Shown piece after piece: positions 44,220-54,221 of a DNA stretch of 64,000 bases (its first letter is position 1; every line of letters begins with the position of its first letter). Made by a program: the position numbers and the translations under genes. The notes beneath the pieces were generated by a model, which saw only the letters and a list, made by a program, of their open reading frames with translations, ran no database searches and had not been told where the DNA came from. The stretch comes from CAZAQK01 sp964535825. GTDB taxonomy: Bacteria > Pseudomonadota > Alphaproteobacteria > Rickettsiales > SXRF01. Where the stretch lies: contig CAZHUC010000006.1 in the NCBI GenBank assembly GCA_964535825.1, positions 62,001-126,000 of the forward strand, read 5' to 3'.

Positions 44220-45634
44220 TGGTCTCACACGCGGCACATCATACAGGTAAACCAGAGCATCCCTTAAGGGATATTGCCATTGGTGCGGCCATCGCAGGTG
44301 CTGGCATTATCCTTGCGCCGCATATCCTGCCTGCCATTGGTATCGGCAGCACCGAAGCAGCGGCAGATTCCATGTGGATGCTGCATGCAGAAAATGGCAG
44401 TGGCCTCGCTGGCACGATCAACGGGTTGCTGAAAGGTATCCCCCTGGTCGGTACAAAGCTGGCTGAAGGCGGCTTGTTCAATTCTGCTGCTACCGCACTG
44501 GTAGGCGTTGGCGGCGTGATGCTTGGCAAGTTCATCGAGCGCAAACAGGATGGCCATGCCAAAATAAAATGGGGCAAGATGATAAAATATGCGGCCCTTG
44601 CCACCAGCGCACTCATTGCCCTGCCAACGGTACTGACGGCTCTTGGCTCTGGCCTCATATTCATTGCAAGCATGGCTTGTGATGCGGCGTATACCAGCTC
44701 GGTCATCGGCGCGGTCGATTCCACGTTAGGTAGCATCGGCGCATCCGCCATGCAGTTTACCGGATTAAGCGGCGTAGCGGCCACCATCCCGCATTTCCTT
44801 ACCTGCGGTGTATCATTACTACCAGCCGCCCTCGCCTTCATGATGGATAACGATCCGCCGCATTCTGCCATCGGTGACGATTACACGATGAAGATAAACA
44901 CAGATAAAACACCATCAGGAACAGCAACAGTCACCATCACACATAAAAATGGCAACCCACTTTCAGAAAAAGAACTGGCAGTGGTGCATACACGCAAACT
45001 GCACATGTTCGTGGTCGATGACAGTTTGAAGGATTACCACCACATACACCCTGAGCCAACATCAACACCGGGTGTATTTACGTTCAACTTCGTTCCAAAG
45101 ACCACTAATGGTTACCGCGCATGGGCGGAGTTCAGCCCTGCCAAGACCAAGCAGTTGCAGCGTACCTTCGCACTGATGCCATACGCCGGCATACGCCCAA
45201 CTGCACCAGCAACACCACACACCGAAGCCACCAAAGATGGCATACAGGCGCACTGGGATCCGAACATTGAATTACGAAAAAATTCAGACAGCGTCGTCAA
45301 CATTGAGCTTACGGATACGAATGGCAGACCAATAAAGAACCTTGAGCCTGTCATGGGCGCGTATGCCCATCTGGTGGGATTCAGCGCAGACAGGAAAGAG
45401 ATCGTACATTGTCACCCACTGGGTGAAGAACCAAAGAAAGATTCCGAGCGCGGTGGACCTGAGCTACGCTTTCACATCTCACCGACCTTTGACGGGCCAG
45501 TGCAATTCTACCTGCAGATCAAACAATCCGGTAAAGAGATCTTCATACCGATAGCGCAGCGTATTCGTCCGGCAGAGAAAACTTCAGAGAAGATACATGC
45601 AACTGCGCACCACAGGGCAGGCATGGCGCATTAA
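44219..45634 (+). CDS. Membrane protein with two His-rich extracytoplasmic domains
   Basis: A 471-residue protein. Residues 17-43, 88-105, 122-150 and 185-208 are hydrophobic. From 220 on are two beta-rich domains. The first (about 222-320) has LHMFVVDDSLKDYHHIHPEP (261-280) and YRAWAEFSP, a pattern I know from copper-associated YtkA/FixH-like secreted domains. The second (about 340-447) has HLVGFSADRKEIVHCHP (384-400). The clustered His, one Cys and acidic residues suggest metal binding. The start shares one base with the preceding thioredoxin-fold gene. Its stop overlaps the next convergent gene by four bases. Confidence 0.72.
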   Translation: MVSHAAHHTGKPEHPLRDIAIGAAIAGAGIILAPHILPAIGIGSTEAAADSMWMLHAENGSGLAGTINGLLKGIPLVGTKLAEGGLFNSAATALVGVGGVMLGKFIERKQDGHAKIKWGKMIKYAALATSALIALPTVLTALGSGLIFIASMACDAAYTSSVIGAVDSTLGSIGASAMQFTGLSGVAATIPHFLTCGVSLLPAALAFMMDNDPPHSAIGDDYTMKINTDKTPSGTATVTITHKNGNPLSEKELAVVHTRKLHMFVVDDSLKDYHHIHPEPTSTPGVFTFNFVPKTTNGYRAWAEFSPAKTKQLQRTFALMPYAGIRPTAPATPHTEATKDGIQAHWDPNIELRKNSDSVVNIELTDTNGRPIKNLEPVMGAYAHLVGFSADRKEIVHCHPLGEEPKKDSERGGPELRFHISPTFDGPVQFYLQIKQSGKEIFIPIAQRIRPAEKTSEKIHATAHHRAGMAH

Positions 45635-47031
45635 GTAGAAAGCTGCGAAGATGTCGTGGGCTGCGTCGAAACTTTAGACTGCCATGCAGGTAAGGCTGCA
45701 GAAGACTGTAATATAGTTTTATCAGAAGTAGCGATCGTCCATGGATTCTTACACATGATATCCACCTGATTAGTGAGCTGTTCTTTTATCTCATCATTCT
45801 TACGAGCCAACATACTCTGACTACCCAGGAATTTTGACATGTACTCGATCAGGTCTGCATGCGTTTCTTTAGGACGTTTAGCGATCAGTTCTGCCGTAAG
45901 CGCAACAACCGTATCATCAACACTGCCATCACTTTTTACACCATGTCCATGTCCTTTGGATGAGATCGCGATCAAAAATTCAGCCACAAGATTCGTTGCC
46001 ACGAAAAGACTACGATTGATAATAGCACTCTGACTCACAGGATTTCCCATACGCTTTGCATGGAAATATTCAATGTAACTACTTGCAGCATGGCACAAGG
46101 TACTGACCATCAAACCTGCGCCAGAAACGGTTAGTGGACGTTCCTGCACCCATTCCATGACACCTTTTACGCCTTTAGAATATGGCTTATCAGGATCGTG
46201 TGCTTTCTCAGTTACAAGACCGCCGACCGCTGTCGATGCCATGGTAAGCGTTCCCAATCCCACATCAAGCCAACCTGCAGTTTTCAATTTCTTGAGTTCG
46301 TCAGCCGCCATCGGGCCATGTTTGCCCAGCACTTTATAACGTAAGGCTGACGCTGTGATACATGCACCGGCAAGGCCCGTGAACAGGTTGAACATTTCGG
46401 ATGGATACCGCTTGAACACCTCCGCCACCTTGCCGATGCCTTCGACAGGTTCTTCCTTCACGATATGCTGTAATCCGCTGCTTTCCGGCAAGCGTATGCT
46501 TTGTTTCATCAGGTGCGCGGTGATCTTCTGCGAGAGATTCTTGATCTGGTGTTCTGACTGATCGTTAGCACCGGATGTGGCAAGCGACATCGTGCCGCCA
46601 AAATACATAAGGCCAGCCAACATATCTTCCCAACGTTTTTCCTTATGGCCATAACGGAAGAAGTTGTAATCACCAATGATGTAAAGCCCACCCGCACCTT
46701 GCAATGTGCGCTTGCGTAGCTTCTCCGTAAAACTTGCTGTGTTCTCATCAGGAATATGCAGGGCTTCGCCTTTGGCCCAATGTTCCTTTTCCAATTCCTC
46801 GATGAGTTTCTTTTCTTTTTTGAAACCTCGCACTTCAAGCATAGGCTTGCCATCCAGATTGAATGGCAATGCATCCCAGCCTTTTTCACGCAAGCCTTTT
46901 ACAATACCCAAAAGCGCATCACTACTTGCACCATATCCAGCATGCAGATAGGCGCGTGGCACACCACCCGCTGTCGAATGGATATGCACCTCGTCTATAA
47001 GGCTGTGGTCGGGATACGTATAAATGCTCAC
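45631..47031 (-). CDS. Protein of unknown function with central membrane segments
   Basis: A 466-residue protein starting at GTG 47031 with AGGA about eleven bases upstream. Residues 1-165 look globular (LREKGWDALPFNLDGKPMLEV, GLYIIGDYNFFRYGHKEKRWEDML). The middle has several hydrophobic Gly/Ala-rich segments (for example 211-230, 257-275, 305-325, 345-365), and the tail is Ser/Thr-rich. No known family. The style (Gly-rich helices, Trp and His) recalls the unknown proteins at 5784 and 8008. Confidence 0.72.
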   Translation of the reverse strand: MSIYTYPDHSLIDEVHIHSTAGGVPRAYLHAGYGASSDALLGIVKGLREKGWDALPFNLDGKPMLEVRGFKKEKKLIEELEKEHWAKGEALHIPDENTASFTEKLRKRTLQGAGGLYIIGDYNFFRYGHKEKRWEDMLAGLMYFGGTMSLATSGANDQSEHQIKNLSQKITAHLMKQSIRLPESSGLQHIVKEEPVEGIGKVAEVFKRYPSEMFNLFTGLAGACITASALRYKVLGKHGPMAADELKKLKTAGWLDVGLGTLTMASTAVGGLVTEKAHDPDKPYSKGVKGVMEWVQERPLTVSGAGLMVSTLCHAASSYIEYFHAKRMGNPVSQSAIINRSLFVATNLVAEFLIAISSKGHGHGVKSDGSVDDTVVALTAELIAKRPKETHADLIEYMSKFLGSQSMLARKNDEIKEQLTNQVDIMCKNPWTIATSDKTILQSSAALPAWQSKVSTQPTTSSQLST

Positions 47032-47140
47032 CGGCGCAGTTTTCCTATAATTCTGGGTTTCCCCAGCAAAATTAACACTTTACCAGTTTCTATTATATAC
47101 AGATTATTGTGACAGTGGTGTTAAAGTACAATTCCCAAAG

Positions 47141-47169
47141 AAAAACCCGCGCCTTTTGAGGGGCGCGGG
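47141..47169 (-). terminator. Rho-independent terminator of APC permease gene
   Basis: CCCGCGCC (47146-47153) pairs with GGCGCGGG (47162-47169), and a T-run follows on the minus strand. It lies 28 bp beyond the permease stop. Confidence 0.9.
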
Positions 47170-47196
47170 CTTAAGTTTAATATATTTTACAATATA

Positions 47197-48642
47197 TTAG
47201 CTGGCGTTGCGCAGCTTGCTGCGGAACTGGCCATAACCGAAATACAGTAAAACACCGAGGGTCAGGTAAACCAGGTAGAATTTAATGGCCACCGGATCAG
47301 ACAACAAACCATAGATCAGATATCCGCAGAAACAGATACCGAGTATTGGTGTCGCCATACCACCGGGCGCCTTGAACGGACGCTCAAGACCTGGCTCTTT
47401 TCTGCGCAGGTAAAGCACGGTAAAACAGATAATGGCAAATGCTGTAAGCGTACCCAGCGAAACCAGATGCCCCAGAATGCTGATCGGCGTTGCAGCCGCC
47501 ACGAAAGCAACCGCTGTACCTACGACAACTGTGTTGATAACAGGTGTTTTGAACCTGGCGTGCACCTTGTGGAAAGCAGCTGGCATCAAACCATCACGAG
47601 ACATGGTATAGAAGATGCGTGTCTGGCCATAGAGCAGTACCATCATCACCGATGACAGACCGGCGATTGCACCGATTTTCACGATGAACGCCAGCCAAGG
47701 CATGCCAATAGCATCCACACCCACTGCAATAGGATCTGGAACATTCAGCATGGTGTAAGGCACGATGCCGGTAAGCACAGCCGACACAGCCATATAGATC
47801 ACCGTGCAGATAGCGAGTGAACCGAGAATACCGATCGGCATATCACGCTGCGGATTCTTCGCTTCCTGTGCTGCAGTAGATACGGCTTCAAAACCTACAT
47901 AGGCAAAGAATACCACACCAGCACCACGCAAAATACCATCCCAGCCATAGCGACCATCTGGTGTTGCTTCAGGAATGAATGGAGACCAGTTCTCAGGGTT
48001 GATGTAGAACATACCGCACACAATGAACAGTAAGATCACAGCAACTTTGATGATAACGATCACGTTATTCACCGTTGCAGATTCTTTTACACCTTTTACC
48101 AAAAGTGCCGTTACTGCCAAGATACCAAGAAATGCCGGCAGGTTGAACGAACCTGTATATTGAAGTTCGTGCGCGTCATTCGCCACAAAGGTCGCTTGTG
48201 TGAGCGCTTCTGGCAATGTAATGCCAAAATTGCCAAGGAAACTGACGACATACCCTGACCAGCCCACCGCTACGGTAGATGATGCCACACCATATTCCAG
48301 CAACAAGAGCCAACCCATCACCCATGCCACCACTTCACCGAGTGAAGCATACGCATAAGAATACGCACTGCCGGATACTGGCAGCATGGCAGCAAGCTCG
48401 GCATAACACAGTGCCGCAAATGCGCAGCAAAGGCCTGCAAGAACGAAGGAGATCATGATGGCAGGACCTGCATAATTGGCAGCGGCCTGACCGGTCATAA
48501 CGAAGATACCAGCCCCGATAATACAGCCTATTCCTAGGCTTACGAGGTTCAAGGCTGAAAGGGAACGGCTTAACTCACTTTTTGACGATTCGGCCTGAAT
48601 GGCAGCGATCGGCTTTTTGATGAAAAACTTTGCGAAAGACAT
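47197..48642 (-). CDS. APC-family amino acid permease
   Basis: A 481-residue, 12-helix transporter of the cationic amino acid/YhdG type. IGCIIGAGIFVMTGQAAA in helix 1, GWLLLLEYGVASSTVAVGWSGY and FFAYVGFEAVSTAAQEAKNPQRDMP in the centre are characteristic. It probably imports amino acids with H+. Substrate cannot be read from sequence. Divergent from the secreted protein at 48738; its own terminator follows. Confidence 0.93.
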   Translation of the reverse strand: MSFAKFFIKKPIAAIQAESSKSELSRSLSALNLVSLGIGCIIGAGIFVMTGQAAANYAGPAIMISFVLAGLCCAFAALCYAELAAMLPVSGSAYSYAYASLGEVVAWVMGWLLLLEYGVASSTVAVGWSGYVVSFLGNFGITLPEALTQATFVANDAHELQYTGSFNLPAFLGILAVTALLVKGVKESATVNNVIVIIKVAVILLFIVCGMFYINPENWSPFIPEATPDGRYGWDGILRGAGVVFFAYVGFEAVSTAAQEAKNPQRDMPIGILGSLAICTVIYMAVSAVLTGIVPYTMLNVPDPIAVGVDAIGMPWLAFIVKIGAIAGLSSVMMVLLYGQTRIFYTMSRDGLMPAAFHKVHARFKTPVINTVVVGTAVAFVAAATPISILGHLVSLGTLTAFAIICFTVLYLRRKEPGLERPFKAPGGMATPILGICFCGYLIYGLLSDPVAIKFYLVYLTLGVLLYFGYGQFRSKLRNAS

Positions 48643-48737
48643 GTTCTAACCCTATACTGTTTATCAATAAACGGGGTTAGTTGTAGCCCGTTATGTGGTA
48701 TTTGCAAAGCAAATATGTAGAATTGTCATGAGCCTGT

Positions 48738-49667
48738 ATGAATATTTGTTTACGTTTCGCGTCCGCACTATGGCTATTGAGCCTCCCCGCACTTGCTGAT
48801 GACACTACCGGTCAACGCACGCCGCTTTCACTTGATATCGACGCACTCAGATCCATCGAAGCCGGAAAACAAACCACACTCACGCTCATCATGACGAATA
48901 GTGACAAAGGCAATGAATCAGTACGCGCCGATGAGCTGGTGCGTATGCACGATGCAGCGTTCTATGTCATCATCACCGATGAGACCTTCAGCGATTACCA
49001 TTACCTGCCAGTGCAAGGATACGGCCGCCAGAACGCTTTCAGTGTACGCTTCACACCAAAACATGCCGGCACACATTATCTATGGGCGGATGTGACGACG
49101 CTGGAAAGCAGCAGCCCTGCCCTGCTACCTGCCATTATCGGCGATGAAAAACTTCCTGCCGTTGCGGCAAAGGATTTCAAAGAATCTGTAGCAGGTAATT
49201 ACCGCTTCACATTAAAGCTGGATCGCAAGCCATCTGCAAAACGCGCGATGACCGGTATCATATCCATTAGCCGTATCAATGGTGCAGCCATAGAACCGGG
49301 TAGCCTGGGCCTTGGTGGCGGCACGCATGTGGCCGGTCTTTACACTGACCTGAAAGATTCCATGCTGATGCGTAGCGTCATGCTGGAGCGCCCTAAGAAA
49401 GCAAAAGCAACGATCCCTGCCATCGCATTCTATTTCACACCACAACGCGCCGGTACGATGCGCGTATTCGCCACCTTTACCATCAATGGCCAGCTGGTAC
49501 ATGTGCCATTCGGCATTACGGTTGCACCCGAACGCAGCGGACTTTCACTGGATGATATAACCCCCGATGTATCAAATATTGAAATGCCGGATATGCCCGA
49601 CATTGAAATGCCGGATATTGAATTGCCGTCATTCGAAGGCATCACATGGGAGCGCATCTTACCCTAA
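48738..49667 (+). CDS. Secreted protein with two domains like those at 44219
   Basis: A 309-residue exported protein; the signal peptide ends in ALA (about 20). Two beta-rich domains follow. The first (AAFYVIITDETFSDYHYLPVQG, then FSVRFTPKHAGTHYLWADVT) aligns by eye with the first extracytoplasmic domain of the 44219 protein, and the second (THVAGLYTDLKD..., FYFTPQRAGTMRVFATFTING) with its second. The metal-type His cluster is reduced here to DYHY. The tail has short PD(I/M)-x repeats (about 283-300). It overlaps the convergent aminopeptidase gene by 26 bp. Confidence 0.75.
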   Translation: MNICLRFASALWLLSLPALADDTTGQRTPLSLDIDALRSIEAGKQTTLTLIMTNSDKGNESVRADELVRMHDAAFYVIITDETFSDYHYLPVQGYGRQNAFSVRFTPKHAGTHYLWADVTTLESSSPALLPAIIGDEKLPAVAAKDFKESVAGNYRFTLKLDRKPSAKRAMTGIISISRINGAAIEPGSLGLGGGTHVAGLYTDLKDSMLMRSVMLERPKKAKATIPAIAFYFTPQRAGTMRVFATFTINGQLVHVPFGITVAPERSGLSLDDITPDVSNIEMPDMPDIEMPDIELPSFEGITWERILP

Positions 49668-51414
49668 GCCACGCATTCGTTTCGCTATCTTCAAGCGACG
49701 CCAGTGATTGCAACACCCATGCGTGATACTGGTTCAGCCAGTCCTTTTCATCTGCCGTGAGCATTTTGCCATCTACCAGCCTTGTATCGATCGGCACACA
49801 AGTAAGCGTGTCGAAACCATAATACGGCCTGTCCCCCTCACCCTTATTGCCCTCGGATACCGCCACCAGATTCTCTATGCGTATGCCATACGCACCCGTT
49901 TTATAATAACCAGGCTCATTGGATACGACCATGCCCGGCTCAAGCGCAACATCGCCACCACGCTTGCTGATACGCTGCGGACCTTCATGCACACCAAGGA
50001 AACAACCAACGCCGTGCCCCGTGCCATGATCATAATCAAGACCCGCTCGCCAGAGATATTGCCGCGCAAGTGCATCGAGCTGTGAACCTGTTGTACCTTT
50101 CGGGAATCGCGCCGTTGCGATAGCGATATGGCCTTTCAGCACACGGGTGAACCGGTCGATCTGCTCTGCCGAAGGCTTGCCGATTGGCACGGTGCGCGTG
50201 ATATCGGTTGTGCCATCGGGATATTGTGCGCCGGAATCCAGCAGGAATAATTCACCTGCCTGCAATGCACGGTCAGATGCTTTCGAAACATGATAATGTA
50301 CGATCGCGCCATGCTCACCGCTGCCGGAGATCGTGGGAAAACTCACATCATGGAACATAGGATGTTCTGCACGGAATGCTCTTAGCTTGTCACATACTTC
50401 AGATTCTTTCACCGCACGCGCCTGTGTTTCCTTATCCAGCCACGCAAGCAGTTTGACCACCGCTGCACCATCGCGGATATGTGCATCATTGATGCCTTTG
50501 AGTTCTACAGGATTCTTGCATGCCTTCATTTTCTGGCATGGATCTGGAGTTTCCTTGATATGCGCACCTTTCAATGCATCCATATGCCACATGGATACTT
50601 GCTGCGTATCACACCATACAGTTTTCTTACCCGCTCCAAGCTTGGCTAGCGTATCCTTGAGTGCATCCGGCTCATGCAGCGACACTTCATTCCCCAGTTG
50701 CACCCTCACCTCATCACCCACGCGGTCTGGCGCAATAAAAAGCTGCACCTTGCCTTCTTTGTCCAGCAGCGCATTACCCAGTGCCAGCGGTGTATGCTCC
50801 ACATCCGATGCACGGATATTGAGTAACCAACAGACACTGTCCGGTGCAGTGAGCAATAACACATCGGCAGATCTTTCCTGCAACAGTTCGGCTATCTCGC
50901 CGCGCTTGGCAGAGGATTCCATTCCCGCATATTTCAGTTCATGCACAAAGAGTGGCGTTGCCGGTGCAGATGGCTTGTCCTTCCAGACAACATCCACCAG
51001 ATTCTCACAGGGTACGAGGGTTATATCTTTGGTGTGCAGTATCTTCTCGATACGCGTCACCATGTTTTTATTGTAAAGCCGCGCGTCATACCCGATGCGC
51101 GCACCTGCCTTGCAGGTTCTCACCAGCCATGCTTCTGGCGTCATATCCGAACTATTATGCTGCTCGAATAGTGTGTCATCGGTCTCTTTGGCTGCCTGCA
51201 ATGTATAACGCCCATCGGTGAAAAGTGCGGCCGTATCAGTGAGCACAGCTACCGTGCCCGCCGAACCGGAAAAGCCAGAAAGCCACTGCACGCGCTGCGC
51301 AGAAGCAGGCGGATACTCATTCATGAACTCGTCATGCACCGGCTGCAGGAAGCCTTGCAGCTTATGTATCTTGAGCTGGGCACGCAGTGCGATGAGTTTT
51401 TCCTTGGTCTGCAT
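49642..51414 (-). CDS. pepP: Xaa-Pro aminopeptidase (M24B)
   Basis: A 590-residue creatinase-like N-terminal region plus pita-bread C-terminal domain, cutting N-terminal residues before Pro. Metal ligands are in LDSGAQYPDGTTDITRT, GTGHGVGCFLGVHEGP, SNEPGYY and the IRIEN motif. The three-domain length fits the long alphaproteobacterial/eukaryotic type rather than E. coli PepP (441), so the symbol is family-level. Start ATG 51414. Confidence 0.93.
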   Translation of the reverse strand: MQTKEKLIALRAQLKIHKLQGFLQPVHDEFMNEYPPASAQRVQWLSGFSGSAGTVAVLTDTAALFTDGRYTLQAAKETDDTLFEQHNSSDMTPEAWLVRTCKAGARIGYDARLYNKNMVTRIEKILHTKDITLVPCENLVDVVWKDKPSAPATPLFVHELKYAGMESSAKRGEIAELLQERSADVLLLTAPDSVCWLLNIRASDVEHTPLALGNALLDKEGKVQLFIAPDRVGDEVRVQLGNEVSLHEPDALKDTLAKLGAGKKTVWCDTQQVSMWHMDALKGAHIKETPDPCQKMKACKNPVELKGINDAHIRDGAAVVKLLAWLDKETQARAVKESEVCDKLRAFRAEHPMFHDVSFPTISGSGEHGAIVHYHVSKASDRALQAGELFLLDSGAQYPDGTTDITRTVPIGKPSAEQIDRFTRVLKGHIAIATARFPKGTTGSQLDALARQYLWRAGLDYDHGTGHGVGCFLGVHEGPQRISKRGGDVALEPGMVVSNEPGYYKTGAYGIRIENLVAVSEGNKGEGDRPYYGFDTLTCVPIDTRLVDGKMLTADEKDWLNQYHAWVLQSLASLEDSETNAWLRVRCAPM

Positions 51415-51542
51415 AGCTCTGGTCTATCAAAAATATCAAAAAATACAATACTTTAATGCATTCCGCATTGTAACATACTCTTCACTTTTATTGGTTAATA
51501 AAAAATAATAAAATCCTACACATAGTATTCTCAAAGTATCCC

Positions 51543-53318
51543 ATGACCCTATCGCCGACGGAAAACATTGCCAGATATACCGATCTACAGCGTGCGCGTT
51601 ATAACCGCATACACTGGGGCGATAACGCAATCTGTCTGACCAGTGGAAGTCCCGCACGCGCACCGTTCGATCCTGCCGTAAAACGTGCTCAGGAAAATAC
51701 ATCACGCAGCGACCTTTCCGGCCATTACTTTCACTCTGATCCCATATATATGTTAGAACTTTACCAACCGTATTTGGAAAATCTTGGGTTTCCTAAAAAA
51801 TTGGAGGGCGACAATTTTTGTCCGGGCAATGGCGTTACACAATTATTCTCAGTCGCCACTAAAACACTATTGAAACCAGACGACGTATTATTAGTGCCTG
51901 TTCCTAGCTATGGCTTTTTTCTGGCACTGGCACACCTTAATAACAAGCATGTTCTTCCCATTCGCCTGCGGCCAGAAGATGGCTATAAACTGACACCGGA
52001 ATATCTCGATCAGGAGATCACCCGGATCAACAACGAATTTGCCGCCAAAGGGCAAAACCTTAAAGTAACCTCCTTCTTCAATATCAATCCACATAATCCA
52101 ACCGGCGTGGTTTATAACAAACACGATGTGGAAGGGCTGGCAGAAGTTATCAAAAAACATGACCTACGCCTCGTTATTGATGACATGGTCTATAGCGGCA
52201 CAGAACATGAACGCGAATTTCCTGACTCAGAGCGGAAACATATCGCTGCCCCCATGGCATCTGTTCCGGGAATGTTCGACAGGACAGTAACATTCTTTGG
52301 CCTGTCCAAGGCTTACAGCCTGGTTCACATGCGCGCAGGGCTTGCCGTAGGCCCGAAGAATCTTATCCGCCCGATGCAAAAACAAATCGGCAAAGATGTA
52401 GAATTTGTATCTGCGCCGTCGCAAGTTGCACTTACCGAAGTATTTGATAATAAAAATGAGCAAGAAAGAAATAGTTATCTGCAACAGCAAGCTTGCGAAT
52501 TCGCATTCAAACATCAATTACTACGCACGATGATCAATGGCTGGAAAGAGGCCAAGCATGCGCGTGAATATTTTGCACGCCGTGGCTGGAACAGCCCGGC
52601 AGAAGTAGCAGCGGCAACCTATCCATATCCATCAGCACTGCATACGAAATATACTGAATGGACGGATGCTGAAAACAAACGATACACTAACGTGTTTAAA
52701 CCGTGGCTAAAAAAAATGCTAAGTGCTGAAGAATGGGAAAAATTCGCGAAGGCCGAGGTGAAGGTAGAAGATGAAAAACTTAGTCGGGAAAATAATAAGA
52801 TCGTCTGCCATTACTTTGAAAAATATTACCAGCAGTTTGAGCAGGAAACGCGTGATAACATTGATGCGCAGCGCCAGCGTCTTACACAAGCTTTAACAAC
52901 GGGCACTCCCGGGCTATACGCTTCATCCATTGCGAAATCAGGTTTTTTTGCCATTGTCGATGCAACCAAACTCAAAGGAAAATATGTTGGTAGTAAAAAA
53001 CTCGAAGATGCCGTGAATATTTCCGAAGCGCTTATGCAGGAAGGCAATGTGGCCGTGCTACCCGGAGAATCGATGGGCTATTATGGCGACAGGTTGCTGC
53101 TCAGGCTTTCTTTCGCCTCTGATATTGAAACATTGATAAAAGGTATTGATGGTATCAAAAAATTCCTTGGCAAAGTCAGGGGATATAATCCAGCCAGACT
53201 ATCTGACAATTCCATTGATGTCATGGACGCCATGGGGAATAAAAACCCGGAGCAATACTGGACCGACAGGGAACGAGCCTTAATGTCCGTTGCGGATGGG
53301 CATGTCGCCCAGCGCTGA
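51543..53318 (+). CDS. PLP-dependent class I/II aminotransferase with central insertion
   Basis: A 591-residue fold-type I enzyme. FCPGNGVTQLFSVATK, NINPHNPTGVVY, IDDMVYSG and the PLP lysine Lys256 in SKAYSLVHMRAG are intact. Between the large domain and the closing part (SGFFAIVDATKLKGKY..., LPGESMGYYGDRLLLRLSFA), about 130 residues (310-440) form an extra Lys/Glu-rich, helical stretch not seen in the usual 400-residue enzymes. The gene is more AT-rich than its neighbours. Substrate unknown. It ends six bases before the convergent prmA. Confidence 0.85.
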   Translation: MTLSPTENIARYTDLQRARYNRIHWGDNAICLTSGSPARAPFDPAVKRAQENTSRSDLSGHYFHSDPIYMLELYQPYLENLGFPKKLEGDNFCPGNGVTQLFSVATKTLLKPDDVLLVPVPSYGFFLALAHLNNKHVLPIRLRPEDGYKLTPEYLDQEITRINNEFAAKGQNLKVTSFFNINPHNPTGVVYNKHDVEGLAEVIKKHDLRLVIDDMVYSGTEHEREFPDSERKHIAAPMASVPGMFDRTVTFFGLSKAYSLVHMRAGLAVGPKNLIRPMQKQIGKDVEFVSAPSQVALTEVFDNKNEQERNSYLQQQACEFAFKHQLLRTMINGWKEAKHAREYFARRGWNSPAEVAAATYPYPSALHTKYTEWTDAENKRYTNVFKPWLKKMLSAEEWEKFAKAEVKVEDEKLSRENNKIVCHYFEKYYQQFEQETRDNIDAQRQRLTQALTTGTPGLYASSIAKSGFFAIVDATKLKGKYVGSKKLEDAVNISEALMQEGNVAVLPGESMGYYGDRLLLRLSFASDIETLIKGIDGIKKFLGKVRGYNPARLSDNSIDVMDAMGNKNPEQYWTDRERALMSVADGHVAQR

Positions 53319-53323
53319 CCTGA

Positions 53324-54220
53324 TCATTCAATCACCAGCGTGCACCATTCGCCATCGGTAAAGCGTTTTCTAAGGGAAAGCCCCTGCATGCGGTGCGCAG
53401 ACATCACCATGGTCTCTTGTGATGTGAGCAAGCCTGAAAGCACCGCCACACCGCCTGCTGCAAGATTCGCCTTGAGGTCTGGCGCAAGCGCAACCAGTGG
53501 CCGCGCAAGAATGTTGGCGATGATAAGATCATACGGCGCAGCGCGCTTGATGCGATCGCTGGCGTAACCATCCGATACCATTGAGGTCACATATTGCTGC
53601 ACACGGTTGATGAGGCAATTCTCTTCCGTCACCCGCACCGCCACTTCATCAATATCGGCGGCCACCACAGGATTACGCCACACTTTGGCTGCAGCAATGG
53701 CAAGGATGCCTGAACCACAGCCCATATCGAGTATATTGGAAAATTCTGCCTGCTTCCCCAGCCAGTCTATCGCTTTGAGGCAGCAGCTTGTTGTGCCATG
53801 TTCGCCAGAGCCGAAGGCCGCACCGGCATCTACTTGAATACCTATCATGCCGGCAGGTATCGCATCCTGATAATGCGCGCCATGCACATAGAAACGGCCG
53901 ATCTTCATCGGCGGGAAGCTGCGCGCCACCTGCGCCAGCCAGTCCTGCTGCTCGACGCGCTGCACGTCTGGCTGCGGCGTCGGGAAATCGAACAAGGTAG
54001 AAAGCACCAGCAGGCGGCTTTTTACTTCTGTCATTTCCGGCATCGCTTCGCACAGCATTTCAAAGCTCCATATCTTTGCTTTCTCATTCACTTCGAAGGT
54101 GGAAATAGCCAGTGCAAGATCTTCAAATCCTTCCTCTGCATTGGTGATTGCCGCCATCGGCAAGTTGAAGCTGATCTTCCAATAGACTGGCGATTGTGCA
54201 AATGGGTTTGCTTTGCGCAT
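53324..54220 (-). CDS. prmA: Ribosomal protein L11 methyltransferase
   Basis: A SAM-dependent methyltransferase (298 residues) that trimethylates L11. The substrate N-domain is followed by VDAGAAFGSGEHGTTSCCL, ILDMGCGSGILAIAAAK and LIIANILARPL, all diagnostic. The start ATG 54220 lies one base after the ligA stop, so it shares the ligA transcript. Confidence 0.95.
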   Translation of the reverse strand: MRKANPFAQSPVYWKISFNLPMAAITNAEEGFEDLALAISTFEVNEKAKIWSFEMLCEAMPEMTEVKSRLLVLSTLFDFPTPQPDVQRVEQQDWLAQVARSFPPMKIGRFYVHGAHYQDAIPAGMIGIQVDAGAAFGSGEHGTTSCCLKAIDWLGKQAEFSNILDMGCGSGILAIAAAKVWRNPVVAADIDEVAVRVTEENCLINRVQQYVTSMVSDGYASDRIKRAAPYDLIIANILARPLVALAPDLKANLAAGGVAVLSGLLTSQETMVMSAHRMQGLSLRKRFTDGEWCTLVIE

Positions 54221-54221
54221 A

